Part shown: piece by piece, positions 1-8,960 of the stretch | Numbering within the stretch: the stretch's first letter is position 1 | Layout of the letters: each line of letters starts with the position of its first letter | Assembly (NCBI RefSeq): GCF_900108225.1 | Contig: NZ_FNUZ01000006.1 | Span: 1-64,000, forward strand | Origin: Thalassococcus halodurans | Lineage (GTDB): Bacteria; Pseudomonadota; Alphaproteobacteria; Rhodobacterales; Rhodobacteraceae | DNA: 64,000 bases | Direction of reading: 5' to 3' | Program-made: the position numbers and the translations under genes | Notes under the pieces: model-generated | Told to the model about the DNA's origin: nothing | The model's input: the letters and a program-made list of their open reading frames with translations, nothing else | The model's database searches: none

Positions 1-705
1 CCACGTTCGGGCGTGATGTGCGCAGCTGTTGCGGACGTCATTGAGCGCTGTGATCCATGAAGCGAATGTCTTCATGGGGAGGTCCGGGTGAATACGCGCC
101 GCGATTGCCATTTTGTTTTTGTCGGACAGGTGGGCGATAATGTGGGTCAGGTTGCCCCAGGTCCATGTCCCAGCCTCGATCCAAATCGGTGGAGGACCAA
201 AGTACTTTAGTGAGAAGTGCTTCGCGAAGTCCTCTTTAGAGCTTCTGAAGTGCTGATCCAGTCCGGCTATGAAGAGCTCGAGAGGCGTGCTGCCATCTTC
301 GCCCTTTTCGCTGAAGCGATCCTTGTATGAGCGTCTGTCGCGATGCGCATGTGGTCCCAGCTCCCCAAGGACTTCAATCATCGCGGTTCTAACCGCGATC
401 TCGATGCGCTCAATCGCGTCCAGAAGCTCGATGCGCAAGGTTTTGTCGAAGAGATAGAAGTTGATAGCCTGATCGAAGGACGTACCCTCTTTGAACTTGT
501 CGCATCGAACCTTCTGCTCCGTCTCGCCGTCTGGAGTTGGGATCGGGCAGAAGTCACGATAAGGATACCCAAACGCGCTGAGTCGGTAGTATCCGATGCG
601 GTGCAGGGAGCGCTCGGCATGGCCTCGGTCAGGGATTTCCATACCCCTCATCAACATGATGTCGATGCATTCATCGATCGACTTGTGCTGCTTGAGGTAC
701 TTCAA
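1..705 (-). CDS. Abi family protein (Abi_2-like), 3' end cut by window edge
   Basis: Reading the minus strand from about 705 to the left edge gives one uninterrupted frame of about 235 residues with no stop. It holds the two usual landmarks of the Abi_2 (AbiD/AbiF-like) abortive-infection family: an early RIGYYRLSAFGYPYRD segment and, at the cut end, LNDVRNSCAHHARTW, the RNxxAHH-type motif shared with HEPN-fold RNases. A TAA lies in frame just upstream (near 729-731) and the only usual start before the conserved region is TTG at 705. No clear Shine-Dalgarno sequence precedes it, so the start is uncertain. Known members abort phage infection or act in toxin-like roles; the activity here is inferred. 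The C-terminus lies outside the window. Beyond it to the right is a long gene-free stretch, then transfer genes, so this looks like element-borne defence cargo. Confidence 0.82.
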   Translation of the reverse strand, partial: MKYLKQHKSIDECIDIMLMRGMEIPDRGHAERSLHRIGYYRLSAFGYPYRDFCPIPTPDGETEQKVRCDKFKEGTSFDQAINFYLFDKTLRIELLDAIERIEIAVRTAMIEVLGELGPHAHRDRRSYKDRFSEKGEDGSTPLELFIAGLDQHFRSSKEDFAKHFSLKYFGPPPIWIEAGTWTWGNLTHIIAHLSDKNKMAIAARIHPDLPMKTFASWITALNDVRNSCAHHARTW

Positions 706-1566
706 TGTTGATACGGCGATGTCCAGAAATTAGAAGACCGGGCTGTAACGAGGCGACTGAGGCCAGGTCAGGGAGCACCGGTCATAAGGCAATAATGTAT
801 AATAGTGTCCGCGCTGACGATGTCAACATTGTAGACGGGGCACCGAACGGTGAGGCAACGCGGGATGTCAGTTCGGTGCGCCGAGACTTGATCATGGCTG
901 CGCTTTGCGGCCATTGGAGCCAATTACAGCGAACTTCCGCTACCCGCCCATTACATCGAATGCTTGGACAAGTAATCCGTATAGTCGGTAGCGGCGTCGC
1001 CAGCACATCAACCCTGGCCAGAGCCTTGCGGCCTCCCCAGCTCGGCTTCGCGTGTCGCAGGGGAGAACGGCCCTTCGGTCCGTCGCGCATTCGGCCATGC
1101 GGCCTCACCGCGGCGTTGCGCCCGGCATCCCGGTTTGCCCGCCTCGCGAGCACGTCCCTCCCCGGTCGCTCCGCCGGATTGCGCTCTGGTCTGTTTTGGC
1201 CTTAGGCCAAAACGATCCCGCCACTCCATCCGTCTCCCGCGTCCGGTCGGGCCGTTTGCCTGCTCGGGTCGGGCAAACCTACCGTCAAAACACACACACA
1301 TGAGCGCGGAAGCATATCCTCCGGATGGCCCCCAAATCAGCCCGCGTCAAGGATCGCAAAACTTTTCGGCGAGGGCGGGGTCTATGGCGTTGGGCGGTCC
1401 CGTGCGTGAGCGCGCGCATGTGTCGGGTGCTGCGCGCGGAAAACTTTTGCGCCCGGCACGCCGGCGGCTTCGCCGTCCCTGACCCGGACAGATTCGGTGA
1501 ACCAGACGTACGGCCATGCCACCACACTCACGTGGTGGCCTTGGAACCGAACACTGGAGACCAGAC
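706..1566. other. Gene-free, GC-rich stretch
   Basis: About 860 bases without a convincing gene. Open frames occur on both strands between 1000 and 1500, but they overlap one another, are rich in Arg, Pro and Gly, and show no recognisable domain, as expected from unselected GC-rich sequence. The left part (780-900) is more AT-rich and could carry a promoter. A perfect inverted repeat sits at 1193-1213. The last 60 bases hold the leader of the next gene. Confidence 0.55.
1193..1213. repeat. Perfect 9-bp inverted repeat, 3-nt loop
   Basis: GTTTTGGCC at 1193-1201 is followed by TTA and its exact complement GGCCAAAAC at 1205-1213. No T-run follows on either side, so it is not a standard intrinsic terminator. 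It lies in the gene-free stretch left of the transfer genes; a protein-binding or replication/transfer role is possible but unsupported. Confidence 0.6.
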
Positions 1567-2496
1567 ATGGCTTACGACACTGCAAACACCTACGAGACCA
1601 TCGAACTTTTCGGACTGACTGAAAAGGACGCGCAGCTGCCGATCCCGGAGGATCACGTTCTGACCGACCACATCGTCCGCGAGAGCTTCGAGGCTTTGCT
1701 CGGCCAGCTGCGCGGGACCGGGCTTGAAGCAGAAATCGAACCGCTGGCCCATGGGCTCGCGACGATCCTGCAGCGCCGCAAGGTGGCGCTTGGCAAGGAG
1801 GTCGACCGCACCGCCGACAAGATCGGCGCGCTGGCAAAATCCCACGACGGATCGGAGATCGCCGAGACCGCGCTCGAAGAGGCGCAGGCGCGCTTTGTGC
1901 AACTGCGCGAGATTGTCGGCGCCATCGAGGTGATGAGCGAGGCGGCGGCGGAATGTTACGAGATCGAAACGGGCCACGCCTTCATCCCGGCAGCCGGGTC
2001 GCGCGCAAGCGTCCGGGCGCAGGAGACCGGGGCGGTCTTCGAGGCGCGGCAGCTCCTCGAGCAGCACGACCGCGAGACCGCCGAGAAGTCGAAAGTCGAG
2101 GGGGTTCCCCTGATCGTCTCAGGCGCCACCGACTGGACCGATGTTGATGTGATCTTCAACACGCTCGACAAGGTTCGCGAACGGATCAAACAGAACCGCA
2201 ATCAGGAGATCTTCCTCTGCCATAAGGGTGGCAAGCACGGGGCGGAGATGATCGCGGCGCGGTGGGCCCGGGCACGCGGGGTCGCACAAGCGCGCTTTGA
2301 TCCTCGCTGGTCCGCGCATGGGCGGGCGGCACCGTTCAAGTGCAACGACGAAATGCTGGACGACAAGTTCGCGGCGACGGGGGTTGTACTCTTCGGCGGC
2401 AACGGGGTCGCGCTGAACCTCGGGCAGAAGGCGGAAGCGAAAGGTCTGACGGTCATGCGGGTTGCGGACCCGGCGAAGAAGGCGTCGCAGGATTGA
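1567..2496 (+). CDS. DUF2493 (SLOG-type) domain protein
   Basis: The 309-residue protein has a helical, Glu-rich N-terminal two thirds (about residues 20-180). Its C-terminal domain begins near VPLIVSGATDWTDVDVIF and continues with FLCHKGGKHGAEMIAARWA and a Gly-rich VVLFGGNGVALNL segment. That arrangement matches DUF2493, a YspA/cpYpsA-like member of the SLOG superfamily of nucleotide-binding Rossmann-like proteins. Such genes are common on alphaproteobacterial plasmids and conjugative elements next to transfer genes; their role is unknown, though SLOG domains are thought to sense or process nucleotide-derived ligands. ATG 1567 was chosen because GGAGA lies six bases upstream; a longer frame from 1516 lacks this. 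A hairpin terminator follows immediately, so it appears to be a single-gene unit. Confidence 0.78.
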   Translation: MAYDTANTYETIELFGLTEKDAQLPIPEDHVLTDHIVRESFEALLGQLRGTGLEAEIEPLAHGLATILQRRKVALGKEVDRTADKIGALAKSHDGSEIAETALEEAQARFVQLREIVGAIEVMSEAAAECYEIETGHAFIPAAGSRASVRAQETGAVFEARQLLEQHDRETAEKSKVEGVPLIVSGATDWTDVDVIFNTLDKVRERIKQNRNQEIFLCHKGGKHGAEMIAARWARARGVAQARFDPRWSAHGRAAPFKCNDEMLDDKFAATGVVLFGGNGVALNLGQKAEAKGLTVMRVADPAKKASQD

Positions 2497-2503
2497 AGAT
2501 AGG

Positions 2504-2527
2504 GGGTCGCGCTTGGCGCGGCCCTTT
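2504..2527 (+). terminator. Intrinsic terminator after the DUF2493 gene
   Basis: Eight bases after the stop, GGGTCGCGC (2504-2512) pairs with GCGCGGCCC (2516-2524) across a TTG loop with one G-T pair, then a short T stretch follows. Confidence 0.6.
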
Positions 2528-3020
2528 CGTCATGTCTCATGGCGCGTGCGGTCGGTCACGCGTGATCGGCAGTCTGCGGCGGCCTGCACCGTTATTCCTT
2601 TACCCGGTCCGTCAGAGCGCGGCCCATCCGCATCTGTATGGGCTCGGGATGGTGCGCACCTCACGCACATCGTCAGCGGGGCAAGACGCGAGGGGTCGAG
2701 ACGTCGCACTTGAGGCCGAAGACTTGCGCGTCCCTCGGGTGGTGTCTCAGAACATCGCACCCGCGCAGGCGGGCTCCGTCAGCACCCCGGCCAGGCTTGG
2801 CGGGACGAGGACGCGGATGGTGGCGTCGGCGTGATGGCAGGGGTCATCCGGATCACTCCTTTTTGCTCATAGATGTGGATCGCACGGGGTCGGCCCAATC
2901 GTGCCCTGCGCTTCGCTCCGGCAAGCACAAATACGGCTTCCACGGCGGAGCCGCGGACCCTCCGCATTTGCGCTTGCGACCGGGCCTCTTGCCCCCGTGC
3001 CGGGTGATCCCCATCGCAAC
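2528..3020. other. Gene-free spacer
   Basis: About 500 bases with only short overlapping frames on both strands and no recognisable domain. It ends in the AAGGAG ribosome binding site (3021-3026) of the next small gene. No repeat or strong promoter was recognised. Confidence 0.45.
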
Positions 3021-3034
3021 AAGGAGTAACCCAA

Positions 3035-3241
3035 ATGACCAACCACTACGTCGCCACTGTCCCCGTCAAGTTCACCGATACCGATGGCCAGGAGCGCACC
3101 CGATTTCAGCGCGTGGGTGCGATGTTCCGCAACACCCGCAACGGGGACGGCTCGGAGTTCTTCAGCCTCAAGCTCGACTTTCCGGTCGCGGTCTCGGAGC
3201 TGGTGATGTTCCCGCCGAGCGCAAAGGAACCGCAGGACTGA
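3035..3241 (+). CDS. Small conserved hypothetical protein
   Basis: A 68-residue protein with AAGGAG eight bases before the ATG, the best ribosome binding site in this part of the window. It reads as a compact beta-rich domain: VATVPVKFTDTDG, a Phe-Gln-Arg-Val-Gly strand, then FFSLKLDFPVAVSELVMFPP. No signal peptide, membrane segment or cysteine. It resembles small proteins of unknown function seen beside transfer genes on Rhodobacteraceae plasmids, recalled from general knowledge rather than a search. A GC-rich hairpin follows at 3258-3277. Function not assigned. Confidence 0.65.
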   Translation: MTNHYVATVPVKFTDTDGQERTRFQRVGAMFRNTRNGDGSEFFSLKLDFPVAVSELVMFPPSAKEPQD

Positions 3242-3257
3242 ATCCTCTGACGAGGAT

Positions 3258-3277
3258 GGGCCGCCATCAGGCGGCCC
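3258..3277 (+). terminator. Hairpin after the small gene
   Basis: GGGCCGCC (3258-3265), ATCA loop, GGCGGCCC (3270-3277): a perfect 8-bp stem 17 bases after the stop codon. No T-run follows, so termination strength is uncertain. Confidence 0.5.
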
Positions 3278-3788
3278 GGTCCCTGTTCCAGGGATGCCGA
3301 GTCCGGCGGTCAGATCGCCCGAGGCGACCTCACAAGCCGCCGGTCGCTGCGCGATCAAAGGATGATCGCCGACCGGAAGGGTCAGGCCGCGACAGACCGG
3401 CCAGTCAGCCTCAAGGGGGCCATCCACAAAATCCTATCGGCCAGGGCCTCCCGGTTTTTGCGGCAGAGATTTGGCAGGCCAAATCTGGCCCTCCTTAACC
3501 CTGCCTGTCCGCCCTGTCGGTGGGGTTTGCGCCCGCCCGCGGTTCCGTCCGAACACATGCGTGTTCGGTCAGACCATCGGGCGGAGTTGTGGAAGGGGGC
3601 CCATGTGACAAGTGGGGTTCTTGATGGTGAGTGGGTAGGCCCGCGTCCCTGCGGGCCGCGGGGGAAGCGGACACCAAGGCTGCTGAGCCTGAACTCAACG
3701 GAAGTATATAATTGACAGCTTGGTATATTATCGTAAGGTGGGGGCAGCCTTGGTGGAAGGTGGCAGGAAATAGGGGGTCTTTCTTCGC
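3278..3788. other. Gene-free region with candidate oriT hairpins and mob promoter
   Basis: Between the small gene and mobC there is no credible gene but clear structure. A perfect hairpin, AGATTTGGC-AG-GCCAAATCT, lies at 3467-3486. A second, CCGAACAC-ATGC-GTGTTCGG, lies at 3549-3568. AATCCTATCG at 3430-3439 loosely resembles the ATCCTG-type nic core of P/VirD2-type relaxases. Closer to mobC are a perfect TATAAT at 3707-3712 and the AT-rich motif at 3719-3732. The position directly upstream of mobC and the relaxase is where an origin of transfer is expected. The oriT call is inference; the inverted repeats are seen directly. Confidence 0.45.
3719..3732 (+). promoter_or_regulatory. AT-rich operator-like motif before mobC
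   Basis: CTTGGTATATTATC matches 11 of 14 positions of GATAGTATATTATC, which occurs exactly upstream of the T4SS operon (47636-47649) and, on the other strand, upstream of the secreted-protein gene (54761-54774). Its proximity to TATAAT at 3707-3712 would suit a repressor acting on the mob promoter. A shared regulator is inferred. Confidence 0.4.
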
Positions 3789-4382
3789 ATGTCTCGTTCA
3801 AAACGTCTCACAGATGCGGACCGCATGGAGATCGTTCGCGAGGCTGCAGAAGGTGTGTCGACATCCGTGTTGGCGGAGCGGTTTGGAGTGTCTCCGCGGG
3901 CGATCCAATACACCCTCAAAGCCGATGCCGAGCGCCAAACGGATGCTGCGATCCCGGTCTTCGCGGTCAGTGTGAAGGTGACCTCTGCGGAGCTTGCAGC
4001 CCTCGATGCGGCGCTGGTGACAGCCGGGATCGAGAGCCGGGCCGAGGGGCTGCGTCGGCTCATTCAGGCGGCATGCGGGGTGTTCGTTCCGGACGCGCAG
4101 ATGGCGGCCGAGATGGTGCGCTACCGCGCCTCGCTGCACGAGGTTGGCAATGGGGTCGCGCAGATCGCCAAGCAGATGGCGCGGGCCAACCGGATGGGGC
4201 AGGGGTCCATAGGTGGCACGAGTGCCGAGTTCTCCGAATTGCGCCTCGCGCAATTGCGCGGGCTGGCGCGGTTCATCCTGGATTCCGCCGACGAGATCGA
4301 CCTACTGCTGCGGCGTCGGCGCGACGCGATGCAGCTCGAGGCCACGGCCGCCTTGAGGGAGTTTGCTCATGCGGCTGAATGA
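3789..4382 (+). CDS. MobC/VirD1-like relaxosome accessory protein
   Basis: A 197-residue protein. Residues 1-50 form a helix-turn-helix resembling resolvase/Trp-repressor types (RLTDADRMEIVREAAEG then VLAERFGVSPRAIQYTL). A central ribbon-helix-helix-like stretch follows (VSVKVTSAELAALDAALV), then a helical C-terminus containing LHEVGNGVAQIAKQMARA, typical of MobC-type relaxosome proteins that open DNA at oriT and recruit the relaxase. Its stop overlaps the start of the relaxase gene by 14 bases, the usual coupling for such pairs. The N-terminal HTH suggests that it may also regulate the operon. No strong Shine-Dalgarno sequence is seen; the chosen ATG keeps the whole HTH. Confidence 0.75.
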   Translation: MSRSKRLTDADRMEIVREAAEGVSTSVLAERFGVSPRAIQYTLKADAERQTDAAIPVFAVSVKVTSAELAALDAALVTAGIESRAEGLRRLIQAACGVFVPDAQMAAEMVRYRASLHEVGNGVAQIAKQMARANRMGQGSIGGTSAEFSELRLAQLRGLARFILDSADEIDLLLRRRRDAMQLEATAALREFAHAAE

Positions 4383-6702
4383 TGCTGTCGATGCCGTCAC
4401 GGGCGAGGTCTTCCGGGATGGCTGGAGCCGGATCCGGGGCTCGATGCAAGGGCTTCACGTTGCAAAGCAGAGCCAGCTTGTGCGCGCGGCGGCAGGGCAC
4501 CGCCCGGCGGTTTTCAAGGCGATCCGGGGCGGGGGGGCGCACACCAAATCGCAGCTGATGAACCAGCTCGATTACCTCACCACCAAGTCCACCCATATCG
4601 TGGATAGTAGCGGGTTCCTGGATGGCAAGGCGAAGCTCGAAGCGAAGGACATCAAGGACCTCACCGAGCGCTTTGCCAAGCGGTGGGATGCGGGCTTCAA
4701 GCCCAAGCTGGGCCAGACCACCCATATGCTCATGTCGTTCCCCATCGGCACGCGCGGGGAGGATGTGCGCGACATCGCGACGGATGTGGCCGAGCGGTTC
4801 TTCCAGACCGATGAGGGGCATTTCGACTATATCATCGCGGTGCATGAGGACCGAGATCATCCCCATGCGCATCTGGTGCTGAACCGCCGCTCGCAGGAAG
4901 GCGAGTTCTTCTTCCTGGGGCGCAACCACCGCTTCAACTATGACGATTTCCGCCTCGCCATGGTCGAGGAGGCGGAAAAGTATGGCGTGCGCCTGGAAGC
5001 CACGCGCCGGGTGGATCGCGGCGTCGTGCATTATCCCGCTCCTACCAGCGAGGTCTATGCGGCGAAAGCCGAGGGGCGCGCGCCCCGTGAGCGTGAACGC
5101 GTGGGCACCGACCTGACGCGGACGCTGGCGGAGATCGCCAACACCAGAACTGTCTACCACTCGCTTGCAGCGGAAGCCTCCAGAGAAGCCCGCAAGGATA
5201 TTGCGGCGGCTCTCTTCCGCGCGGGCGAGGTGCTGGCGCGCGGCGGGCAGGTGGACCGAACAGGAGATGTCTATATGGCCGAGGATCAAAGCTTCGAGGA
5301 TCTGAGAAGCCTTTATGCGGAGAAGCTCGCGCGGGTGCAGGGCATGATCGCCGAGAAGTCCGATACGGATCGTCCCGCGCTGGAAAAGCGCCTCATCGAG
5401 ATCCAGACGCAGGTCCAGCACATGCAGCCGCTCGGATTGCGTTCGAGCACGTTGTCTGAAGCGCCATCGGAAGGCGGGGTTTACTCCGAAGCGAACATCC
5501 AAGAGAGCCAGTTGGAGCGCCTCACTGAGCCGCGCCTGCGCTCACGGATCGACGCGGTCCTTCGGGGTACCGGGATCAGCACATCGGAAGTGGTGGCCCG
5601 GATCGAAACCGGCGCCTCAAATGCAGCACTCGAGCATCAATGGATCGCCGATGATCTCTCCAAGATGGCCGAGGCGCGCGATCTGAACCTCGAACGCCGC
5701 GCCGATCTGGAACAGGCGCGCGACATTCTCAACGACGTACATGTCGCGCTTGGCACGCTTCTGGAGCGGGAAAACGTGCTGCGCCGGGATGGTGTCATGG
5801 ATGCGGAAGCGGTGAGCGAGCGGTTCCACTATCACGAGGATGCCGTGCGGGCGATGGAAGGGACAATCCGTCAGGAGATGCGCGCCGAGGGCCTGACAGC
5901 GCCGCAGATCGAGGACCGGGATTGGGAGGTGGAGTCAAGAGCGGAGCGCCGGATCGAGGCGGAGCAGCGCGCGTATCTCGAGGCACATCCGGACCTGCTC
6001 GCACGCCCGGGCGACGTGATCGACCGAGCCGAGCCATACCGGGAGACCATCACCGATGCGACCCGCGCCAGCGAGATCACCCGTGAGGTCGACCGCATCA
6101 TGGAGGCACGCGACCTCCGCGCGTCCGTTGCGGGTGCTGTCACGGATGACTTGCGCGCGCGCTGTCCGGACATGCCGTCCCACCTCGCCCGTGGGCTCGG
6201 TGCGACCTATGCGGCCGTCGTGGAGATACGGGACACGGAAGCCATCAATCAGGTCCGCCGCGAAACCGAGTTGCGCGAGGGGCTTGCGGTTGGCACGCGC
6301 GACGATGCCCACGCGACCCGCGATGAAACTGCGCCGCAGTCCGACCGCACCGACCGTCTCGCAAACGAGATTGCGCGTGTCCTGGAGCATGAGCGGGCGG
6401 GGGAGTTGTCGGCGCCCTTCGAGACCGAGGCGGAGCGGGACGCCTTCCGCGAGGAGATCACGCGGGTGCTGGATGACCGCCAATTGGGCCGCCTCACATC
6501 CGGCGATGCCGATGCGCTGGACAAGGTTCTCGAGGACCGTCTCGACCGGCTCTATGTCGCCAAGGTCTACCTGCAATCGGATGCCGCGACGGCGAACACG
6601 GAGGCCCTGCGCCAGGTGGTCGATGAACTGGCGGACACCGAATACGAACGGCATCGCGCAGCGGACGTGGATGGCGAGACCGAGCGGGGACAGGTCCATT
6701 GA
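4369..6702 (+). CDS. VirD2/MobA-type conjugative relaxase
   Basis: A 777-residue protein whose first 200 residues form the relaxase domain. Tyr69 in QLDYLTTKS is a candidate nicking tyrosine, and the metal-binding motif HEDRDHPHAHLVLN spans 159-172 (His159, His164, His166, His168), the classic HxDxxHPHxH signature of P-family relaxases. The remaining 570 residues are highly charged, rich in Glu and Arg, and probably coiled coil, as in large alphaproteobacterial VirD2-like proteins whose C-terminus carries the translocation signal. It nicks oriT, binds covalently to the 5' end and pilots the strand through the T4SS. ATG 4369 lies inside the end of mobC; a TTG two codons upstream is also possible. 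The stop overlaps the virD4 region. Confidence 0.88.
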   Translation: MRLNDAVDAVTGEVFRDGWSRIRGSMQGLHVAKQSQLVRAAAGHRPAVFKAIRGGGAHTKSQLMNQLDYLTTKSTHIVDSSGFLDGKAKLEAKDIKDLTERFAKRWDAGFKPKLGQTTHMLMSFPIGTRGEDVRDIATDVAERFFQTDEGHFDYIIAVHEDRDHPHAHLVLNRRSQEGEFFFLGRNHRFNYDDFRLAMVEEAEKYGVRLEATRRVDRGVVHYPAPTSEVYAAKAEGRAPRERERVGTDLTRTLAEIANTRTVYHSLAAEASREARKDIAAALFRAGEVLARGGQVDRTGDVYMAEDQSFEDLRSLYAEKLARVQGMIAEKSDTDRPALEKRLIEIQTQVQHMQPLGLRSSTLSEAPSEGGVYSEANIQESQLERLTEPRLRSRIDAVLRGTGISTSEVVARIETGASNAALEHQWIADDLSKMAEARDLNLERRADLEQARDILNDVHVALGTLLERENVLRRDGVMDAEAVSERFHYHEDAVRAMEGTIRQEMRAEGLTAPQIEDRDWEVESRAERRIEAEQRAYLEAHPDLLARPGDVIDRAEPYRETITDATRASEITREVDRIMEARDLRASVAGAVTDDLRARCPDMPSHLARGLGATYAAVVEIRDTEAINQVRRETELREGLAVGTRDDAHATRDETAPQSDRTDRLANEIARVLEHERAGELSAPFETEAERDAFREEITRVLDDRQLGRLTSGDADALDKVLEDRLDRLYVAKVYLQSDAATANTEALRQVVDELADTEYERHRAADVDGETERGQVH

Positions 6703-6710
6703 GCGCCGTG

Positions 6711-8711
6711 ATGGGCAAAGCGCGGATCGCGACCGGCGTTTTGCTGGTAACGCTGGTGACAGGGGCCATGGGCTATACCATCGCCTCGGCGGTGCTGACC
6801 TACCAGGACCTTGGCTTCGGGGCCGAGATCGACTTTGCCTATATCGCGCAGAACTACATGGCGATCCTCAATCGCCGACCAGAGGACGCGCAACTTATTC
6901 ACCTGATCATCGGCAGCTTCGCAGCTGCCGGCCTGATGCTGAGCCTCGCCCTCTCGGGCTCCGCCCTGACACGCTTTGGCCAGACCCATTGGCAGACCGC
7001 GCGTGAGATGAAGGCCAACGGATTCTTCGGCGCACCCGGGACTGGGTTCATCCTCGGCAAACTCGGAACGCCCGCCTCCCGTGCGAAATACATCTGCTCG
7101 AAGGTCTTTCCCCATGCGCTAATCGTGGCCCCCACGGGTCGCGGCAAGACCACGGGCTTTGTCATTCCGAACCTGCTGACCTGGCAGGGCTCCGCCGTGA
7201 CGCTCGATGTGAAGGGCGAGTGTTTTGAGGCCACGGCCCGGCACCGTGCCGCCCACGGCGACAAGGTCTATCGCTTTGCCCCTACCGATTGGGAGGGCAA
7301 GCGCACGCATCGCTACAACCCGCTCTTGCGCATCTATCAACTGAAGGACCCCGCGCGGCAGCAGATGGAATTGCAGCTTCTAGCCACGCTCTTCCTGCAA
7401 AGCGACAACGACCGGGTGCAGGGCCTCCTCAAGGGCGGGATCGATCTCTTCGTGGCGGCAGGGCTCTTGGCCTTCCAGCGCAAGCGCCCAACCTTGGGCG
7501 AGATCTACCGCATCGCCGCGTCGGGCGGGAACAAACAGAAGGAGTATTTTGCCCGCGGTCACGAGGTCGACAACAGGGCCGCCAAGCTGATTTTCACGCG
7601 GCTGGCCTCGACCAACAACGATACGCTAACCTCTTACGTCTCGCTTCTGATGACCTCGGGGCTCGACCAATGGCAGAACCCGGCGATCGACGAGGCGACC
7701 GCGGTGTCGGACTTTGATTTCCGGACGATCCGCAAGAAACCCTTCTCGGTCTATCTCGTGGTCCAGCCACTTATGGTGAAGCCCCTCGCGCCACTGATCC
7801 GCCTCTTCTTCTCCGACCTGCTCTCGGCCATGCAGGAAAAGGACCCCGGGCCAGACGAGCCTTGGCCGGTGATGATCATGCTCGATGAGTTCAATCGCTT
7901 GGGCAAAATGCCCATCGTGGTCGAGAGCATCGAAACCCTACGGACTTATCGCGGCCATTTGGCCGTGGTCACCCAGACCATCCCCGCCCTCGATGAAATC
8001 TATGGCGAGAACACCCGTCGTGCCCTGCAGGGCAACGCGGGCGTGAAGCTCTACCTCACGCCCTCCGATGAAAAGACCGTCGAAGAGCTGAGCAAAGCGG
8101 TCGGAAAGACCACAAAGACCGTCATCACGCGATCCCAGTCCATCGGTAAGAACCCCTTCGAAGGACGCAGCCAATCGACACGGACCGAAGAAAGCTCCCT
8201 CCTGCCCGAGGATGAGGCGCGCCGCCTGCCGCTTGACGAGATCGTCATGGTCATCGACGCGCAAATGCCTGTCCGCGCGAAGCGGATCCAATATTTTGGC
8301 GATCGGCTGTTCAAGGCGATCCATGCGGCGCAGACGGGCGAGTTGCTGTTTCCGGAGCCGGGGGGAGGGGGATCGCAAGGCACGCTGCCGCTGAGTATGC
8401 GGGCCATGCCGATGACACCGCCGTCAAGCGGGCCCCGTGGGTCTGAAGCTGATATGGTGGCCGGACGCCAGGCTACTGAAGGCCAATCGTCAGAGAAAAC
8501 GGATGTCGCCCCAAAGAAGACTGCGCCTGTCGTTCAAGCCGTTGTCGCAGAGGAACAGCGGCAGATAGAAATGGATTTTGAGGGGCAGGTTGTGGATGCC
8601 GAAGCTGCGAGCGCCTCGGGTGAGGCGCAGATGCGTTCCGCCGTCGATGGCTTGGACGATATGGAAGCGATGTTGCGAGAGGGGGCTCACGAAAAGCTGG
8701 TTTCTCGATAG
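6711..8711 (+). CDS. virD4: VirD4/TraG type IV coupling protein
   Basis: A 666-residue inner-membrane ATPase linking the relaxosome to the secretion channel. Two N-terminal membrane segments (about residues 5-25 and 63-83) precede the ATPase domain, with Walker A APTGRGKT near 140-147 and Walker B VMIMLDEFNR near 386-395, plus the usual VTQTIPALDEIYG and FYG-like late segments. The last 120 residues are polar and low complexity, a likely substrate-recognition tail. TTG at 6699 overlaps the relaxase stop and has GGGGA at 6686-6690 before it, so it is a real alternative start; ATG 6711 is given as the more usual codon. The virB channel genes that normally accompany virD4 lie 27 kb away. Confidence 0.9.
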   Translation: MGKARIATGVLLVTLVTGAMGYTIASAVLTYQDLGFGAEIDFAYIAQNYMAILNRRPEDAQLIHLIIGSFAAAGLMLSLALSGSALTRFGQTHWQTAREMKANGFFGAPGTGFILGKLGTPASRAKYICSKVFPHALIVAPTGRGKTTGFVIPNLLTWQGSAVTLDVKGECFEATARHRAAHGDKVYRFAPTDWEGKRTHRYNPLLRIYQLKDPARQQMELQLLATLFLQSDNDRVQGLLKGGIDLFVAAGLLAFQRKRPTLGEIYRIAASGGNKQKEYFARGHEVDNRAAKLIFTRLASTNNDTLTSYVSLLMTSGLDQWQNPAIDEATAVSDFDFRTIRKKPFSVYLVVQPLMVKPLAPLIRLFFSDLLSAMQEKDPGPDEPWPVMIMLDEFNRLGKMPIVVESIETLRTYRGHLAVVTQTIPALDEIYGENTRRALQGNAGVKLYLTPSDEKTVEELSKAVGKTTKTVITRSQSIGKNPFEGRSQSTRTEESSLLPEDEARRLPLDEIVMVIDAQMPVRAKRIQYFGDRLFKAIHAAQTGELLFPEPGGGGSQGTLPLSMRAMPMTPPSSGPRGSEADMVAGRQATEGQSSEKTDVAPKKTAPVVQAVVAEEQRQIEMDFEGQVVDAEAASASGEAQMRSAVDGLDDMEAMLREGAHEKLVSR

Positions 8712-8960
8712 GGAGTCGAGAATCGCTTGTCCGGCGGCGCTTCGACACCCTTTTGCGGTGCAGAAATCTGCATGATGGGCGGAAAGCCGACCTTGGCTGC
8801 AGATTTGGTTTTGACCTTGCTTTCACCAAAGCTGTCCTTCGATGGTAGGATGCGTCTGAAATAATGGATTTGAACTAGCGGCAGTAACGGGAGCTTGTGA
8901 GCAGTGCACATGTTGCGGGTGACGCGTTTCTAGCGGCGCACCTCACCAATTTGCGTAGGT

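Noticed and set aside
705-1527. Several overlapping open frames of 80-170 codons on both strands
   Set aside because: They shadow each other, are Arg/Pro/Gly-rich and show no domain or ribosome binding site; typical of unselected GC-rich sequence.
3712-3730. TTGACA (3712-3717) with TATATT as a sigma-70 promoter before mobC
   Set aside because: The two hexamers are only a few bases apart instead of about 17, so they cannot form one promoter; TATAAT at 3707-3712 is the better -10 candidate.
4273-5502. A 409-codon minus-strand frame opposite the relaxase
   Set aside because: Antisense shadow of a recognised relaxase, with no domain.
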